DNA from: Epiperipatus broadwayi
Lineage: Eukaryota; Onychophora; Udeonychophora; Euonychophora; Peripatidae
Length of the DNA: 64,000 bases
NCBI GenBank assembly: GCA_028023455.1
Contig: JAQFVV010000548.1
Location: 329,632 to 393,631, forward strand
Reading direction: 5' to 3'
Shown here: positions 47,329-64,000 of the stretch, one piece after another
How positions within the stretch are numbered: the first letter of the stretch is position 1
Layout of the letters: each line of letters starts with the position of its first letter
Position numbers and translations under genes: made by a program
The notes under the pieces: model-generated
Databases searched by the model: none
What the model was told of the DNA's origin: nothing
Seen by the model: only the letters and a program-made list of their open reading frames with translations

Positions 47329-48264
47329 ATGACGAACTCTACATTAAATTTGGATTTTTACGACGTGCTTTTCAAAATTTCTAACTATACCATAGTCGTT
47401 ATTGGTTTAATATTAAATTTGTTGACGGTAATCATTTTCTTTAAGTGGAAAAAATTAACTTCATCATACATTTATTTGCGTTCTATGGCTATTTCTGATT
47501 TATTAATTTTAGTTCTTAGATCAACACTTATTACACCTTATTCAGATTTTAGCAGTAATTACTTCTATCAGCAGTGGTACAATATTCATATACAATATCC
47601 TTTATACTTCATTAGTATGGGAGCAAGTGTTTTCGCGACAAGTGCAGTAGCTTTTGAACGTTTTGTTGCATTACGTTATCCATTCAAAGCAAAATCAATA
47701 CTATCAGTTAAGTTCTCAAAACAAATTAGCGTTGGAATATGGATACTTTCGTTTGCAGTAAATATTCCATTAACGTTACAATTCCGTGTCGTAACACACA
47801 GTAACCATTATGACTTAAAATTCAGTGCTTTTGGTCAAACGATGGTATTTAAGGTGTACTGCTTTATACGTGAATTACTATTTCGTCTTGGACCAATAAT
47901 TTATTTGTTTATAATTAATATTTCCATTATACATGGCGTTTACTTAAGAAATCGCGATAGAGAGAAAAAATTAGAAACCAAAAAAAATGTGGAAAATCAA
48001 AGATTAATAAATTGTTTAATATTTATTATGTTTTATTTTGTTATAGCAACTTTACCTGCTTCTTTGGTGTTCTTTTTTAAATTGTGTTCGAATTCATATA
48101 CCTTGATTGAAATATTACTCTTTTATATTTTTCCAATTAGTAATTTAATAGAGTTAAGTAACTACTCTATAAATTTTTTGGCATATTATTATTTCAATTT
48201 AAAATTCCGAAAAACTTTTCGAAATCTTTGTAAAAATCGACTTGTGGAAACCAATCAAAATTGA
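47329..48264 (+). CDS. Class A GPCR, FMRFamide-receptor-like neuropeptide receptor type
   Basis: The gene has 311 codons with no intron in the coding region and seven hydrophobic segments. N30 in TM1 (GLILN) and D57 in TM2 (AISD) are the conserved positions; TM3 ends in the ERF version of DRY (residues 110-112) followed by VALRYP. P243 marks TM6, and TM7 has NFLAY (282-286) in place of NPxxY, as in many invertebrate peptide receptors, followed by a short basic tail. N-glycosylation sites sit at N3 and N19. The usual disulfide cysteine before TM3 and its partner in the second outer loop are absent, and the TM6 tryptophan is missing. It acts at the plasma membrane through G proteins by family knowledge. 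The ligand cannot be predicted. It is the only intact host gene seen; the start is the first Met of the frame. Confidence 0.85.
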   Translation: MTNSTLNLDFYDVLFKISNYTIVVIGLILNLLTVIIFFKWKKLTSSYIYLRSMAISDLLILVLRSTLITPYSDFSSNYFYQQWYNIHIQYPLYFISMGASVFATSAVAFERFVALRYPFKAKSILSVKFSKQISVGIWILSFAVNIPLTLQFRVVTHSNHYDLKFSAFGQTMVFKVYCFIRELLFRLGPIIYLFIINISIIHGVYLRNRDREKKLETKKNVENQRLINCLIFIMFYFVIATLPASLVFFFKLCSNSYTLIEILLFYIFPISNLIELSNYSINFLAYYYFNLKFRKTFRNLCKNRLVETNQN

Positions 48265-48322
48265 ATTCTCTAATAATTTTATACATAAAGATTTTTTTGT
48301 AAACTGAAATCACTATTATATA

Positions 48323-48328
48323 AATAAA
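48323..48328 (+). terminator. Candidate poly(A) signal of the GPCR gene
   Basis: AATAAA 59 nt after the stop codon. Another, followed by AATC, lies near 48506. Confidence 0.4.
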
Positions 48329-48329
48329 C

Positions 48330-49669
48330 TGAAAAAAGGAAAAGAAATGTATTAATCGATACTACAACTCTACTGGAAGTTGTTCCTATCAGGAGGTTGT
48401 TATTTATTATAAATGTCTGTCAGTATTTATGGATAAAAATATTTGCGTCAAATGAACTTATTAAACTTTTATATATATGGAAAATATTTCTTATCATTTA
48501 ATTGTTAATAAAATCTTTTTAGTTCCATTAATTTAATATTATTTATTGAGCAATTTCAATATTTTATTTGCATTTACTACTAGAATGCTATATTTTAATA
48601 CATAAATAATATTTTATTGAAATTTATAGCATTTTATTGTAATCAAGTTTATTGTTATAAAAATTGCAAATGTAGTGATATATATATATATATATATGAT
48701 AAATTGTGTACTCAGATATAAGAAATCGTGTAATAGACCAATGATAACATTGCAATACTTTTGGTGCGAGATTTGTTATTGTTTGACATCAGCATATGTA
48801 GTTTAAACGTTACCATACCAATATTTAGAGCTATAGCATACATTTTAATAAAATCATTATATATATATATATATATATAATGCCCAACAAGACAAAGAAT
48901 TGTTATAAATATAATGAAGTTGATGCTATAGAAACATGGATTTATCCATTTTACCCCAAACAATTATGAAATAAATAAAGTATTAATTCAGAAAATTATG
49001 ACGAAAGATTTTTTTAATATATGCTAGAGCCTTATCAGGCAATTAATATGAGTGAAATATCATGATTCAAGTCATAAGGTTTTCTCATTAAAACAAAAAA
49101 ATAATAATTGTTTTACATAATAAAATTCTAGAAGTAAATAATGTCTTAATATTAGTACCACTAAAATATTAAAATTTAAACTACCTACTTTCCCGCAGTC
49201 AATTGCTATTCCAATATCCCACTATCTCCATTCAGCGTTTGATTCAATAACTTTTGAGTATTGAATCCTATAATTATCACTCTTAGAACCCTACAAAAAT
49301 TAGTGGTAAAGATCTAATATCTATCACCATATGATATATTGAAATACAATAAAGATTTATTAGCATGTAAGCTATCATAGTCTTTGTTATAGTTTGGAAT
49401 TAATCTACTTGTTATTTTTATATCTTAATCTATATATTTGGACTATCTACTAATAAAAAGTATGGAAATATTTTATTAAACTAATGCTATTTAAAAAAAA
49501 AAAAACATTATATATACTTAAAATTGCTGAGAAAAAAATAATACACTAATAACCTATAATTAATCAAATCGTAGAAAAAGTTTGCTGAAACATTAAATAA
49601 CAAATAATCGCAAAAACGACTTCAATTGTTATAATGCAATAATTTATTTATAAAACTTTTTTTTATAAA
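48330..49669. other. AT-rich intergenic sequence
   Basis: Short (TA)n tracts lie near 48680 and 48860. No gene was recognised. Confidence 0.5.
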
Positions 49670-49740
49670 ATATTGGTGGCTTAGTAGTTAGCATAGCTGC
49701 CTTCCAAGCAGCTGGCCCGGGTTCACTTCCGGTCAACGTA
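49670..49740 (+). tRNA. tRNA-Gly(TCC)-like sequence, probably a pseudogene or SINE head
   Basis: The anticodon arm is perfect: stem GCTGC/GCAGC, loop CTTCCAA with TCC at 49703-49705. The A box (TGGCTTAGTAGTTAGCA) is good and the B box (GGTTCACTTCC) has one or two mismatches. The T arm is a base short and the acceptor stem (TATTGG against CAACGTA) pairs poorly. No oligo-T stop is close; a run of nine G follows at 49750-49758. It is either a decayed tRNA gene or the head of a tRNA-derived SINE. Confidence 0.6.
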
Positions 49741-50187
49741 TTTGACACGGGGGGGGGGATAACTTAAGTCTATAATGCACTATTTCTCCATCGAACTAGT
49801 TTTATATTTATTATGTTGATATCTTGCATATTGAACAATTTTCTTCATCTGTTAATAAAGAAAGACTCTTTTTTTCTAATTTTTATTATTCTTTTCTTTA
49901 TGCAGTTCTTTAGTTTATCTAATTCAAATACAAATCATCAGCCAGTATAAGTTCATGGCTATTAAAATAACGTGCATTGCGGAAGTTAAATTATAAGCTA
50001 GTTAGTTGAAAAAAATATATGACATTAATTGGAAACTCGATACAATGATTTATTATTTAAAGCTTTTAAATTAAAAGTTACCTGCTTCTTATATTAGTTA
50101 TTACATATATTGTTTGCATTTATATTGAGTTGACATTATAGACAATTCCCCCTAAAATATACAAAAAAAAATGAAATTGCATATCTC

Positions 50188-50552
50188 CTAAGCAGCAGCA
50201 GCTGCTTCTTGTTTTTCCTCATCTTCCTCCTCGTCGTCATCCTCGTCTTCTTCTTCTTCTTCTTCTTCTTCTTCTTCTTCTTCTTCTTCTTCTTCTTCTT
50301 CTTCTTCTTCTTCTTCTTCTTCTTCTTCTTCTTCTTCTTCTTCTTCTTCTTCTTCTTCTTCTTCTTCTTCTTCTTCTTCTTCTTCTTCTTCTTCTTCTTC
50401 TTCTTCTTCTTCTTCTTCTTCTTCTTCTTCTTCTTCTTCTTCTTCTTCTTCTTCTTCTTCTTCTTCTTCTTCTTCTTCTTCTTCTTCTTCTTCTTCTTCT
50501 TCTTCTTCTTCTTCTTCTTCTTCTTCTTCTTCTTCTTCTTCTTCTTCTTCTT

Positions 50553-50580
<28 letters not shown>
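50188..50580 (-). CDS. Possible poly-glutamate C-terminal exon on an expanded (GAA)n repeat
   Basis: On the minus strand, 111 GAA codons (50248-50580) run in frame into EDEDDDEEEDEEKQEAAAA and a TAG stop at 50188-50190. In the twelve codons after the pure repeat the first two bases are always GA while the third varies (GAC, GAG, GAT, GAA), which is what selection on Glu/Asp coding would leave. Upstream, the frame is closed by TAA repeats (50581-50618), so any coding exon would start at the repeat boundary or the repeat has been invaded. Acidic tails end many chromatin and nucleolar proteins; no protein is identified. Confidence 0.35.

Positions 50581-50618
<38 letters not shown>
50245..50618. 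repeat. Compound (TTC)n-(TTA)n microsatellite
   Basis: About 111 TTC triplets are followed by about 12 TTA triplets, then a GTT-rich border. It is by far the longest triplet repeat in the window. Confidence 0.95.
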
Positions 50619-50749
50619 GGTTGTTGCTGTTGTTGTTGCTGTAATTATTATTATTATTGTTGTTGTTGTTATTGTGAAGTTAAATTATAAGTGCTAGGAA
50701 GCTTAGATGAAAAAAGGTTAAGATTCAATGTTTATTACAATATACTAAG

Positions 50750-51300
50750 CCGCTTTTGATATCTCGCACTGATATCATATTCATACCAATGACTGGTTGA
50801 GTGTACTTTACATAAATTTACATTATATTTCTCACTGAATAATCTCAAAAGCATGAAACTGCTCTGGGGATAGGGATATTCTGAAAAACTTGTTAAGAGC
50901 TATTGTTACACTCATTATATAAAATTTGTAATACAAGCTTATTAAATCAAGTTAAATTAAGTCACATGATATATGAATTGATTTCCTTGCAACTATCGTT
51001 ATTGCTCTTAAGACTCTGGTGATTTTATATTGCTAAAGTTATTAATATATGGTGTATCTGTACATAGTTCAGTCCCATATGGGTATTTATGTTAGATAGC
51101 TGGATTTGAAGACACAGGGACATCTGAAAATTTCAGATTTTCTATTTAACAGTTAAACATTAGATAAAGTGCTGAACTTGACTTGATATTGTAAATCTAA
51201 TGCTTGTATATTCTAGCACCTCACTCACAAATGCCAAAAGCATGAAACCGATATGGGGATAGGGATATTCTGAAAAGCTTGTTAAGATATATATTCTAAC
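50750..51300 (+). repeat. Very old copies of the retrozyme family
   Basis: Two segments share AAAGCATGAAAC.G...GGGGATAGGGATATTCTGA (50848 and 51237). Between them TCAGTCCCATATGGG, TAGATAGCTGGATTTGAAGA and TCTGAAAATTTCAG align in order with the minus-strand sense of the array unit. The hammerhead site is eroded: near 51220-51260 CTCACAA, hairpin ATGC(CAAAA)GCAT, GAAAC remains; near 50832-50860 CTGAATA precedes GCATGAAAC. Confidence 0.55.
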
Positions 51301-57057
<5,757 letters not shown>

Positions 57058-57063
57058 TTTATT
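57058..57063 (-). terminator. Poly(A) signal AATAAA
   Basis: AATAAA on the minus strand, about 90 nt beyond the stop codon of the candidate exon at 57155-57239. Confidence 0.45.
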
Positions 57064-57154
57064 GGGAGAGAAATGATGAAATCAGAAAGCAAAGTGAAGT
57101 AGAGTAAAATCAACTTTTTTGTAAAAAGATTCCCTTTTTATATCTCCTAGACTA

Positions 57155-57239
57155 TTACCCAAGCATCTGTTCTTCCAATAATCCAAAGTCATTTGAAAGT
57201 TCAAAGGTCTCTAGACACAGAATTGCTCCACCCATTGCA
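57155..57239 (-). CDS. Candidate terminal exon of an unidentified protein
   Basis: On the minus strand, TTAATTAATTTCAG is followed by one base and 27 sense codons reading AMGGAILCLETFELSNDFGL and LEEQMLG, then TAA. The peptide has ordinary codon use and mixed composition, unlike random AT-rich sequence, and a poly(A) signal follows. The frame enters with a split codon. Upstream exons were not found in 57.24-58.43 kb and may lie beyond the Gypsy insertion. The family is not recognised. Confidence 0.5.
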
Positions 57240-58429
<1,190 letters not shown>

Positions 58430-59996
58430 TGTAACAAACGGGGTTTGAATACAAGCGTATGTAATATATTACTAATTGCGAGTGTTAATGTTGAGCGACT
58501 ATATAAAAAGATATATATGTAAATAGTCATTCGAACCCTGTTACAAAGAGTGTGAATGTTAGGTGGGTATGCTTATATAAATATATTTGTATATGTGAGT
58601 ATAAAATGTGGGTATGTATTAACGGTGATGGTTACAAGCAATTATATACGGAGCTGTATAAGTTGTAATTGATTATTCGTATATATTTTATCCGTTAAAA
58701 TTTTTTCTTTAAGTCTGGTTAATAATATTGTCGGTAACACGTGTTTTCTTTTGCTAATTAATCTTTTGAACATATGAAGATAGAAATAGAAATAAATCAG
58801 TTGCTGTAGGCGGTTTAGTAATAACTGGCGTCAAGAAGTCCGAAAACGGGTCAGGTGGGTATCTTTGGAAAACAATAGAAGAACGGGACAGTGGCGTAGG
58901 GATATTGGAAGAAAATTTTACAAAGTTAAAGAGTGAAAACAAAAGAACTTTTTGTGGGCTCGAGAGGAGATAGAGAAAAGAAAAAAAACCGCGGCTTGGA
59001 CTACGGAGTGTGTGGACGTATAAAATTTTCTTAAGAAGTTTATTAATATTTCTCACCCAAAATGTCGGGGTAATTCAATAGCGCTAGTTTCGTTAACCGA
59101 TCCAGTGGACAGTTGTCGTGGAACCCATCTGAAGTGGACCTACGAACTTCGCTATACAAAAGAGTTCTTGTTCATCAAGTGTAATGGCGATGAAAGATCT
59201 ATGAAATGGGACCCTTTCATAAAGTGAGTGAATCATCTACTCCACCTCCAGAATAAGCTATTTGATATACCATATTGGAAATCCTTGCCATCCGTTATAT
59301 CAACCAGACCAGTATTCGTGGAGAATTATAAATGCGGACTTGTCTTTGACCGTGTGAACGGTCGACGGTACTTAAGGTAATTGACGTTTACACTAAATAT
59401 ATGTTCAATGAATGCGTCTTGGTAAAGAAACTAGTGTTACCTCAATATTAATTGCTATAATAAATCTCTTTTAAATTAAATAAAATAACAACTTTAAATA
59501 AACAGCTCTGATGTATAATTGCACTATTTTGATGCGTATATGAATTATATATGTGTGTATCAGGGTAAATGGGCTGTGCGCTTGAATATTGATATATTTA
59601 TATGCGTGGATAAATGAGATTTTATCGGTATTAAGTATGGTAATAAATAGAGTAAATTGTATGATAACATTCGGGTTGGGTTATTAGATTTATAATGGAT
59701 AAATTATCGGACAGAATAGATAGACACATAAGACTTAGTTGGGTAGTGTTTAGCTTTGTTCTCTAGTTAGACTATAGTCCCCAAACCCTGAGATTGAGCT
59801 GGTACGGATGCGCTACCATAAATAGAGGTATATATATATACCTGAACCCTTATTTACGTTTTCGATGAGATAATTCTTATCCATGTGTAAGATTGGCGCG
59901 TGAGATGGAATCAGACCATGCTCACAAATATCCTCACTCGAAGCTACGGGTAGAAGCGTACAATGGCGATATAAAATATAACGGGTAATACTATAA

Positions 59997-60008
59997 TGGC
60001 GTCCCAAC
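59997..60008 (+). other. Candidate tRNA primer-binding site
   Basis: TGGCGTCCCAAC followed by TAACGGGGC resembles the TGGCGCCCAACGTGGGGC-type site used with tRNA-Lys. If correct, the 5' LTR would span about 58430-59995. The base just before it is not the usual CA, so the call is tentative. Confidence 0.3.
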
Positions 60009-60336
60009 TAACGGGGCTGCGAATGTTAGAGAACAGGCATTTAAAAGGGCATCCTAATGTAACGTAAAAAGAGCGTACAAACGAGAGTTGGAGATTTTTT
60101 TTTTTTTTAAAAAAAAAAAAAAAGAGAAAAAGGGAAAAATAAAAGCGATAGTTTGTTATAAATCAGAAAGAGTTTGAATACATATTGGTAATATAGTAGA
60201 TGGGCATATTTGGCGGTGTGAATATATGGATAGAAAAGTTCTCGAGTGGTCAAGGGGGAAAATAGCATTGAGGTATGTCCTGTGTATATATATAAAGTCA
60301 TAGTTTATAAATCGAGGTTGAAGAATTTATCTAACA

Positions 60337-62220
60337 TTGGGATATTATAAAACAATATCGTTCAATATGATAATAAGGAGGGGCAAAGGTCTATCAGGTG
60401 GGTCATGCAGTGGACCACTGGAAACCGGGGTGACGAACCTGGCACATTTAGCGTTAATAGTGATATATAAAAAGGAAAGAAAAGGGGCAATGGAATTGAA
60501 GATAAGAATATATGGAGGGAGAAAGGAGGAGACACCCATAGAGCACCTCAAGAGCCTTGAAAGATACTATAAGTACTATGAGATAGCAGATGAACACCAA
60601 GTGATCATAGCATACCATCATCTAGAGAAACATGCAGAGACATGGTGGAATTCACTGAGTCAGCAACCTCGAACATTTCTGGAGTATAAAGAAGCATTAA
60701 CCAATGTATTCTGGAATGAAGAAATACAAGAAAGGGTGAGGGCTCAAGTGGTAGAGCAGGAGTTTCAAGAAGGTAATGGAGAAGCGTACATACATTTTTT
60801 TAGGTGGCAGGTGGCTACGTTGAGAACTCTAGATGCATGTAAACTATCAGAGGAGCAGATTGTAGCAACGGCATGCAGAAAGTTACCCAATGAAATTAGA
60901 TGGATGCTGGGAAAAAGAGGAGAAAGATCAGGGGGGACAATTGATAAAATGTTGAGCCAATTAGAAATAGACACAGAAAGGAGACAGATAGAGGATCATA
61001 AGCTTAGGTCCAAAGGGGACACAGATGCAGATAAGCAGGGGACAAAAAGAATAGGCAATTTAATATGTTCTTGGGAAGACTGGGTCCCCGGATATGCACT
61101 TCAGACATGCCCCATCATCCCTATAAAGGTAGGTTCAATGAATGTGGAAGCCCTCATGGATTCGGGCAGTCAGGTATCGGTAGTATCAGAGAGATTATAC
61201 CACCAAATTAGAAGGGAACAACCAGATATACCGATTCTCCCTCTAAAAACAGTTCACATAGCAATGGCAGACAACTGGAGAGCTAAAGTAGAGCCAAAGC
61301 AGATATGGATGGATCTAAAAATTAATAGAAAGAGCTATTCACATGTGTTCCTTATAATGAAAGGTTTAGTACATGAGGCCCTTTTGGGATCAGATTTTCT
61401 AAATAGATACAAATGTAACCTTGACTATGAGAGGGGTCAGGTCACCCTCACAGGTGACCTGGTATGTTTTCTGACAGAGGAGCCTCAATGGTCGATAGGA
61501 ATGTTACATTTAGAGGAGGATGTCCCAGAAAAACTCAAAGATAAGATCGATGGAATGAAAGTAGAAGGGAAAGTTCAAGATAGTTCCTTACAACAAACAT
61601 TGACCAAGTATCACCATGTCTTTTCAGACAAGCCGGGGGTTATCCAAGGGTTTGAGCAGAGAATTAAGATGAGAGATGGCCAGACATTCAAAGCTAGATC
61701 ATACCCCATCCCGCATCAATACCGAAAGGCAGTAAAGGAGCAAATAGATCAGATGCTAGAGTGGGGAATTATATCAAAATGCTCATCAGCGTACTGCAAC
61801 CCGATGGTGGTAGTTAAAAAAAAAGATGGATCCGTTAGATTATGTCTTGACACTCGACAGTTAAATAAAGTGACTGTACCAGACTGCAATGTACCACCTC
61901 CCATGCAAGAATTACTAAGGAAGTTCCAAGGAAAGAAGGTATTTTCGACCTTCGATTTGACTGCCAGTTATTGGCAAATTAAGTTACATCCGGAAGATTG
62001 CCAATACACATCATTCAGATATGAGGGCCACTCATATCAATTTAACAGGATGCCTTTTGGTCTAATAAACAGTGGGGCCAGTTTACTCAGGTGCTTGGAC
62101 CAGGTGCTATCCTCAGAGATAAAGGACATGGTCACAATTTACATGGATGACATGTTGATAGCCTCAACTGATATCAAGGAACACATACGGGAAGTAGGAC
62201 TATTTCTAGAGGAAGGCGAA
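60337..62220 (+). CDS. Gypsy gag-protease-reverse transcriptase
   Basis: A single frame carries a gag capsid-like part (RIYGGRKEETPIEHLKSLE...ETWWNSLSQQP, about 60495-60690), a protease with the active-site DSG at 61159-61167 and ALLGSDFL near 61378, and an RT. RT blocks are CNPMVVVKKKDGSVRLCLD, FSTFDLTASYWQIKL with the first catalytic Asp, FNRMPFGL, and YMDD at 62140-62151. No CCHC knuckle is present between gag and protease. The true start is uncertain; a Met at 60490 lies next to the first recognisable gag sequence. The frame is lost at the A6 run 62219-62224. Confidence 0.85.
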
Positions 62221-63486
62221 AAAAGGGCATAAAAATAAATATTAAGAAGAGCACACTGTGTCAGAAAGAGGTGGCCTTTCTTGGGCACATGGTGGGAGCC
62301 CAGGGACTCAAACCACACCCGGACAAGATCTCAGCTATTCGTGACTTTCCAACACCTAGATCCAAGAAACAGATCCGATCATTTCTGGGTCTGTGTACAT
62401 ACTACAACCGCTTTCAAGAACGGTTTGCAGAATGGATGGAGCCATTGGTGAAGTTATTAAAAAAGGGTAGTGAGTGGAAGTGGATGGAAGAACAGGACCA
62501 AGCCTTCCAAAGAGTGAAGACGGGTTTCTTGGAACATGTTATGCTGGCCTTTCCTGACTTTTCAAAGCCGTTCATAGTTCAGACAGATAGCAGTGGATAT
62601 GGTCTCGGGGTGACCTTGGCTCAAGAGCAAGAAGATGGAAGAATGGGTATACTATATTTTCTGAGCAGGCTACTCAAAGGTCCTGAGGTACATTATACAA
62701 CCACTGAGAAAGAGGCATTGGCCATTGTTTGGGCCTTTCAGAAGTTTCAAACACTGTTACTGGGCTCGGAGGTCATCGTGGTTACTGACCACAAGAGTCT
62801 GGAATTTATCAACCACAGCTACCTCACCAATAGCAGATTAGTACGGTGGAGCCTGTACCTCCAAGAATACAACTATACGGTGAGGTATTGTAAAGGGTCT
62901 GACAATGTAGTAGCTGATACTCTGAGTCGCAATCCAGTGGACAATCAATCACATCATCTGAGTACTGAGAATTTGTATATAGCAAGCATAGGGTTAAGAA
63001 CAGATGAAGGTCTTGAAAGCGATTTGAGGTGCCTGGAGTACTTTCAGAGAGAAGACCAACAACTCCAGCCAGTCATTGACCAATTGGAAGGTAAAGAAGC
63101 CAAACTGATTGGGGGTTGGGTTGAGCAGACTATTCGAAATTTTAGATTGGAGCAAGGTGTGCTACAATACAGAGTTAAGGAAAATCCAGCAGAATGGAGA
63201 TCAGTCATCCCGCGGCACATGAGGACTGCCGTGGTGGCACACATGCACCGCAGGTCGGGCCACTATGGGATAATGAAGACTGAAGGATGGATAAGAAGGT
63301 GGTTTTACTGGCCAGGCATGCGTGGCAAAGTTGCAGTGGGCATTGGGCAGTGCGAAATTTGCCAGAGGGTTAAGCCCGCAAATAAGAAATATGCAGCTCC
63401 GATGTTGTCCATGATTCCCAGAGAACCTAAGGAAATTGTTGCAGTGGATTATTATGGCCCACTGCCGGCCTTTAATAAAAAAAAAA
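62221..63486 (+). CDS. Gypsy RNase H and integrase N-terminal region
   Basis: Continuing in the next frame, the RT connection is followed by RNase H with its Asp (VQTDSSGYGLG), Glu (TTEKEALA) and Asp (VTDHKSLEF) near 62580-62800, and DTLSR near 62915. The integrase HHCC zinc domain follows (HMHRRSGHYG...CEICQRVK, about 63238-63375), and the first catalytic Asp is probably in VDYYGPLP near 63448. The A10 run at 63477-63486 shifts the frame again. Confidence 0.85.
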
Positions 63487-64000
63487 CTTCCTGGTCGTTT
63501 ATGATTTATTCTCTAAACTGGTGTCTGCATATGCCATCATACAAGCCAACACGCGGAACACGATATGTGTCCTGGAAAAGGAGCATATTCCATCAGTGGG
63601 AAAACCTCGAACTATCATATCAGATCATGGAACCCCATTCGTTTCGAGGGAGTGGATGAAATGGACTGAACGGTTGAAGATCGGTCATGTGTTAACCTCG
63701 ATCCGTAACCCTCAGTCCAATCCCTGCGAAAGAATGATGTGGGAATTGGGTAGGTTGTTTCGTACTTATGTCCAAACCGACCATAGAAGGTGGGTCAAAC
63801 ACCTTCCGGACATTTTAAACTATATGAATTGGGCTGTGAACGAATCTACTGGCTTCACACCAATACATTTGCATTTTGGTAAGCACACATCTAGGTTGTT
63901 CCAGACTGGTTTTCCAGGAGAAGAAACTCCCATTGATCCAGAAAAGGATAGGCAGCAGGCCTACCAGTCGATGGTTCACAGGAGCAGACAACTAAAGGGA
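63485..64000 (+). CDS. Gypsy integrase core, continuing past the window
   Basis: A third frame is open for 172 codons to the edge. VVYDLFSK is followed by ISDHGTPFVSREWMKW with the second catalytic Asp and NPQSNPCERMMWELGR with the Glu, completing the DDE triad of a retroviral-type integrase. The C-terminal domain and 3' LTR lie outside. Confidence 0.85.

Larger units (their letters stand above)
58430..64000 (+). mobile_element. Ty3/Gypsy LTR retrotransposon, 3' end outside the window
   Basis: Base composition changes sharply at about 58430, where TGTAACAAACGGGG could open the 5' LTR, with a TATA box (TATATAAAAAG) at 58500-58510. About 1.9 kb without coding potential precedes the gag-pol region, which then runs gag, protease, RT, RNase H and integrase, the Ty3/Gypsy order, to the window edge. 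The LTR end is not fixed: a candidate primer site TGGCGTCCCAAC lies at 59997-60008. The element appears young, with only two frame changes, both at A-runs. Confidence 0.85.

Noticed and set aside
50209-50697. Plus-strand poly-Phe open frame
   Set aside because: A translation of (TTC)n; the minus strand reading is the more plausible one.

Overview
This window is AT-rich eukaryotic, almost certainly metazoan, DNA. It is very rich in (TA)n microsatellites, retroelements make up most of the recognisable sequence, and the only intact host gene is an intronless-looking peptide-type GPCR. A 500-bp run of N shows it comes from a scaffold. The mix of Penelope-like elements, RTE and other non-LTR retrotransposons, a Ty3/Gypsy element and a KRBA2/SCAND3-like integrase fits many invertebrates; I cannot name the phylum.

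Layout. 1.7-5.1 kb is a tandem array of about 421-bp units. On the minus strand each unit carries a type I hammerhead ribozyme, four of eight with an intact core: an animal retrozyme-type array. After the gap (5.1-5.6 kb) lies a Penelope-like element (PLE) with reverse transcriptase and GIY-YIG endonuclease (5.65-6.9 kb). 7.1-10.3 kb holds inverted repeat families with a non-LTR fragment between two of them. 10.87-11.76 kb is a truncated RTE element. At 13.6-14.4, 20.3-21.0 and 44.0-44.8 kb lie palindromes of 5'-truncated PLE ends joined head to head. 16.3-17.4 kb is a ~115-bp tandem repeat. 27.1-28.6 kb is a decayed RTE, 32.6-34.1 kb a decayed integrase gene and 34.5-35.6 kb a decayed PLE.

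37.37-43.63 kb is an essentially full-length non-LTR retrotransposon (ORF1 with zinc knuckles; ORF2 with AP-endonuclease and RT) bounded by an 18-bp perfect target-site duplication. 45.0-46.1 kb and 50.7-51.3 kb hold diverged relatives of the hammerhead repeat. 47.3-48.3 kb is the GPCR. 58.4-64.0 kb is a Ty3/Gypsy element running off the window.

Host signal outside the GPCR is thin: two probable minus-strand terminal exons with poly(A) signals (22.9 and 57.2 kb), a possible poly-glutamate C-terminus (50.2-50.6 kb) and a tRNA-Gly-like sequence (49.7 kb).

The most interesting thread is self-cleaving RNA. The retrozyme-like array, its relatives and hammerhead-like motifs at PLE 3' ends sit in one locus, so the non-autonomous circular-RNA elements and their most plausible mobilising partners (PLEs) lie side by side. 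All structures were folded by eye; nothing was computed or searched.
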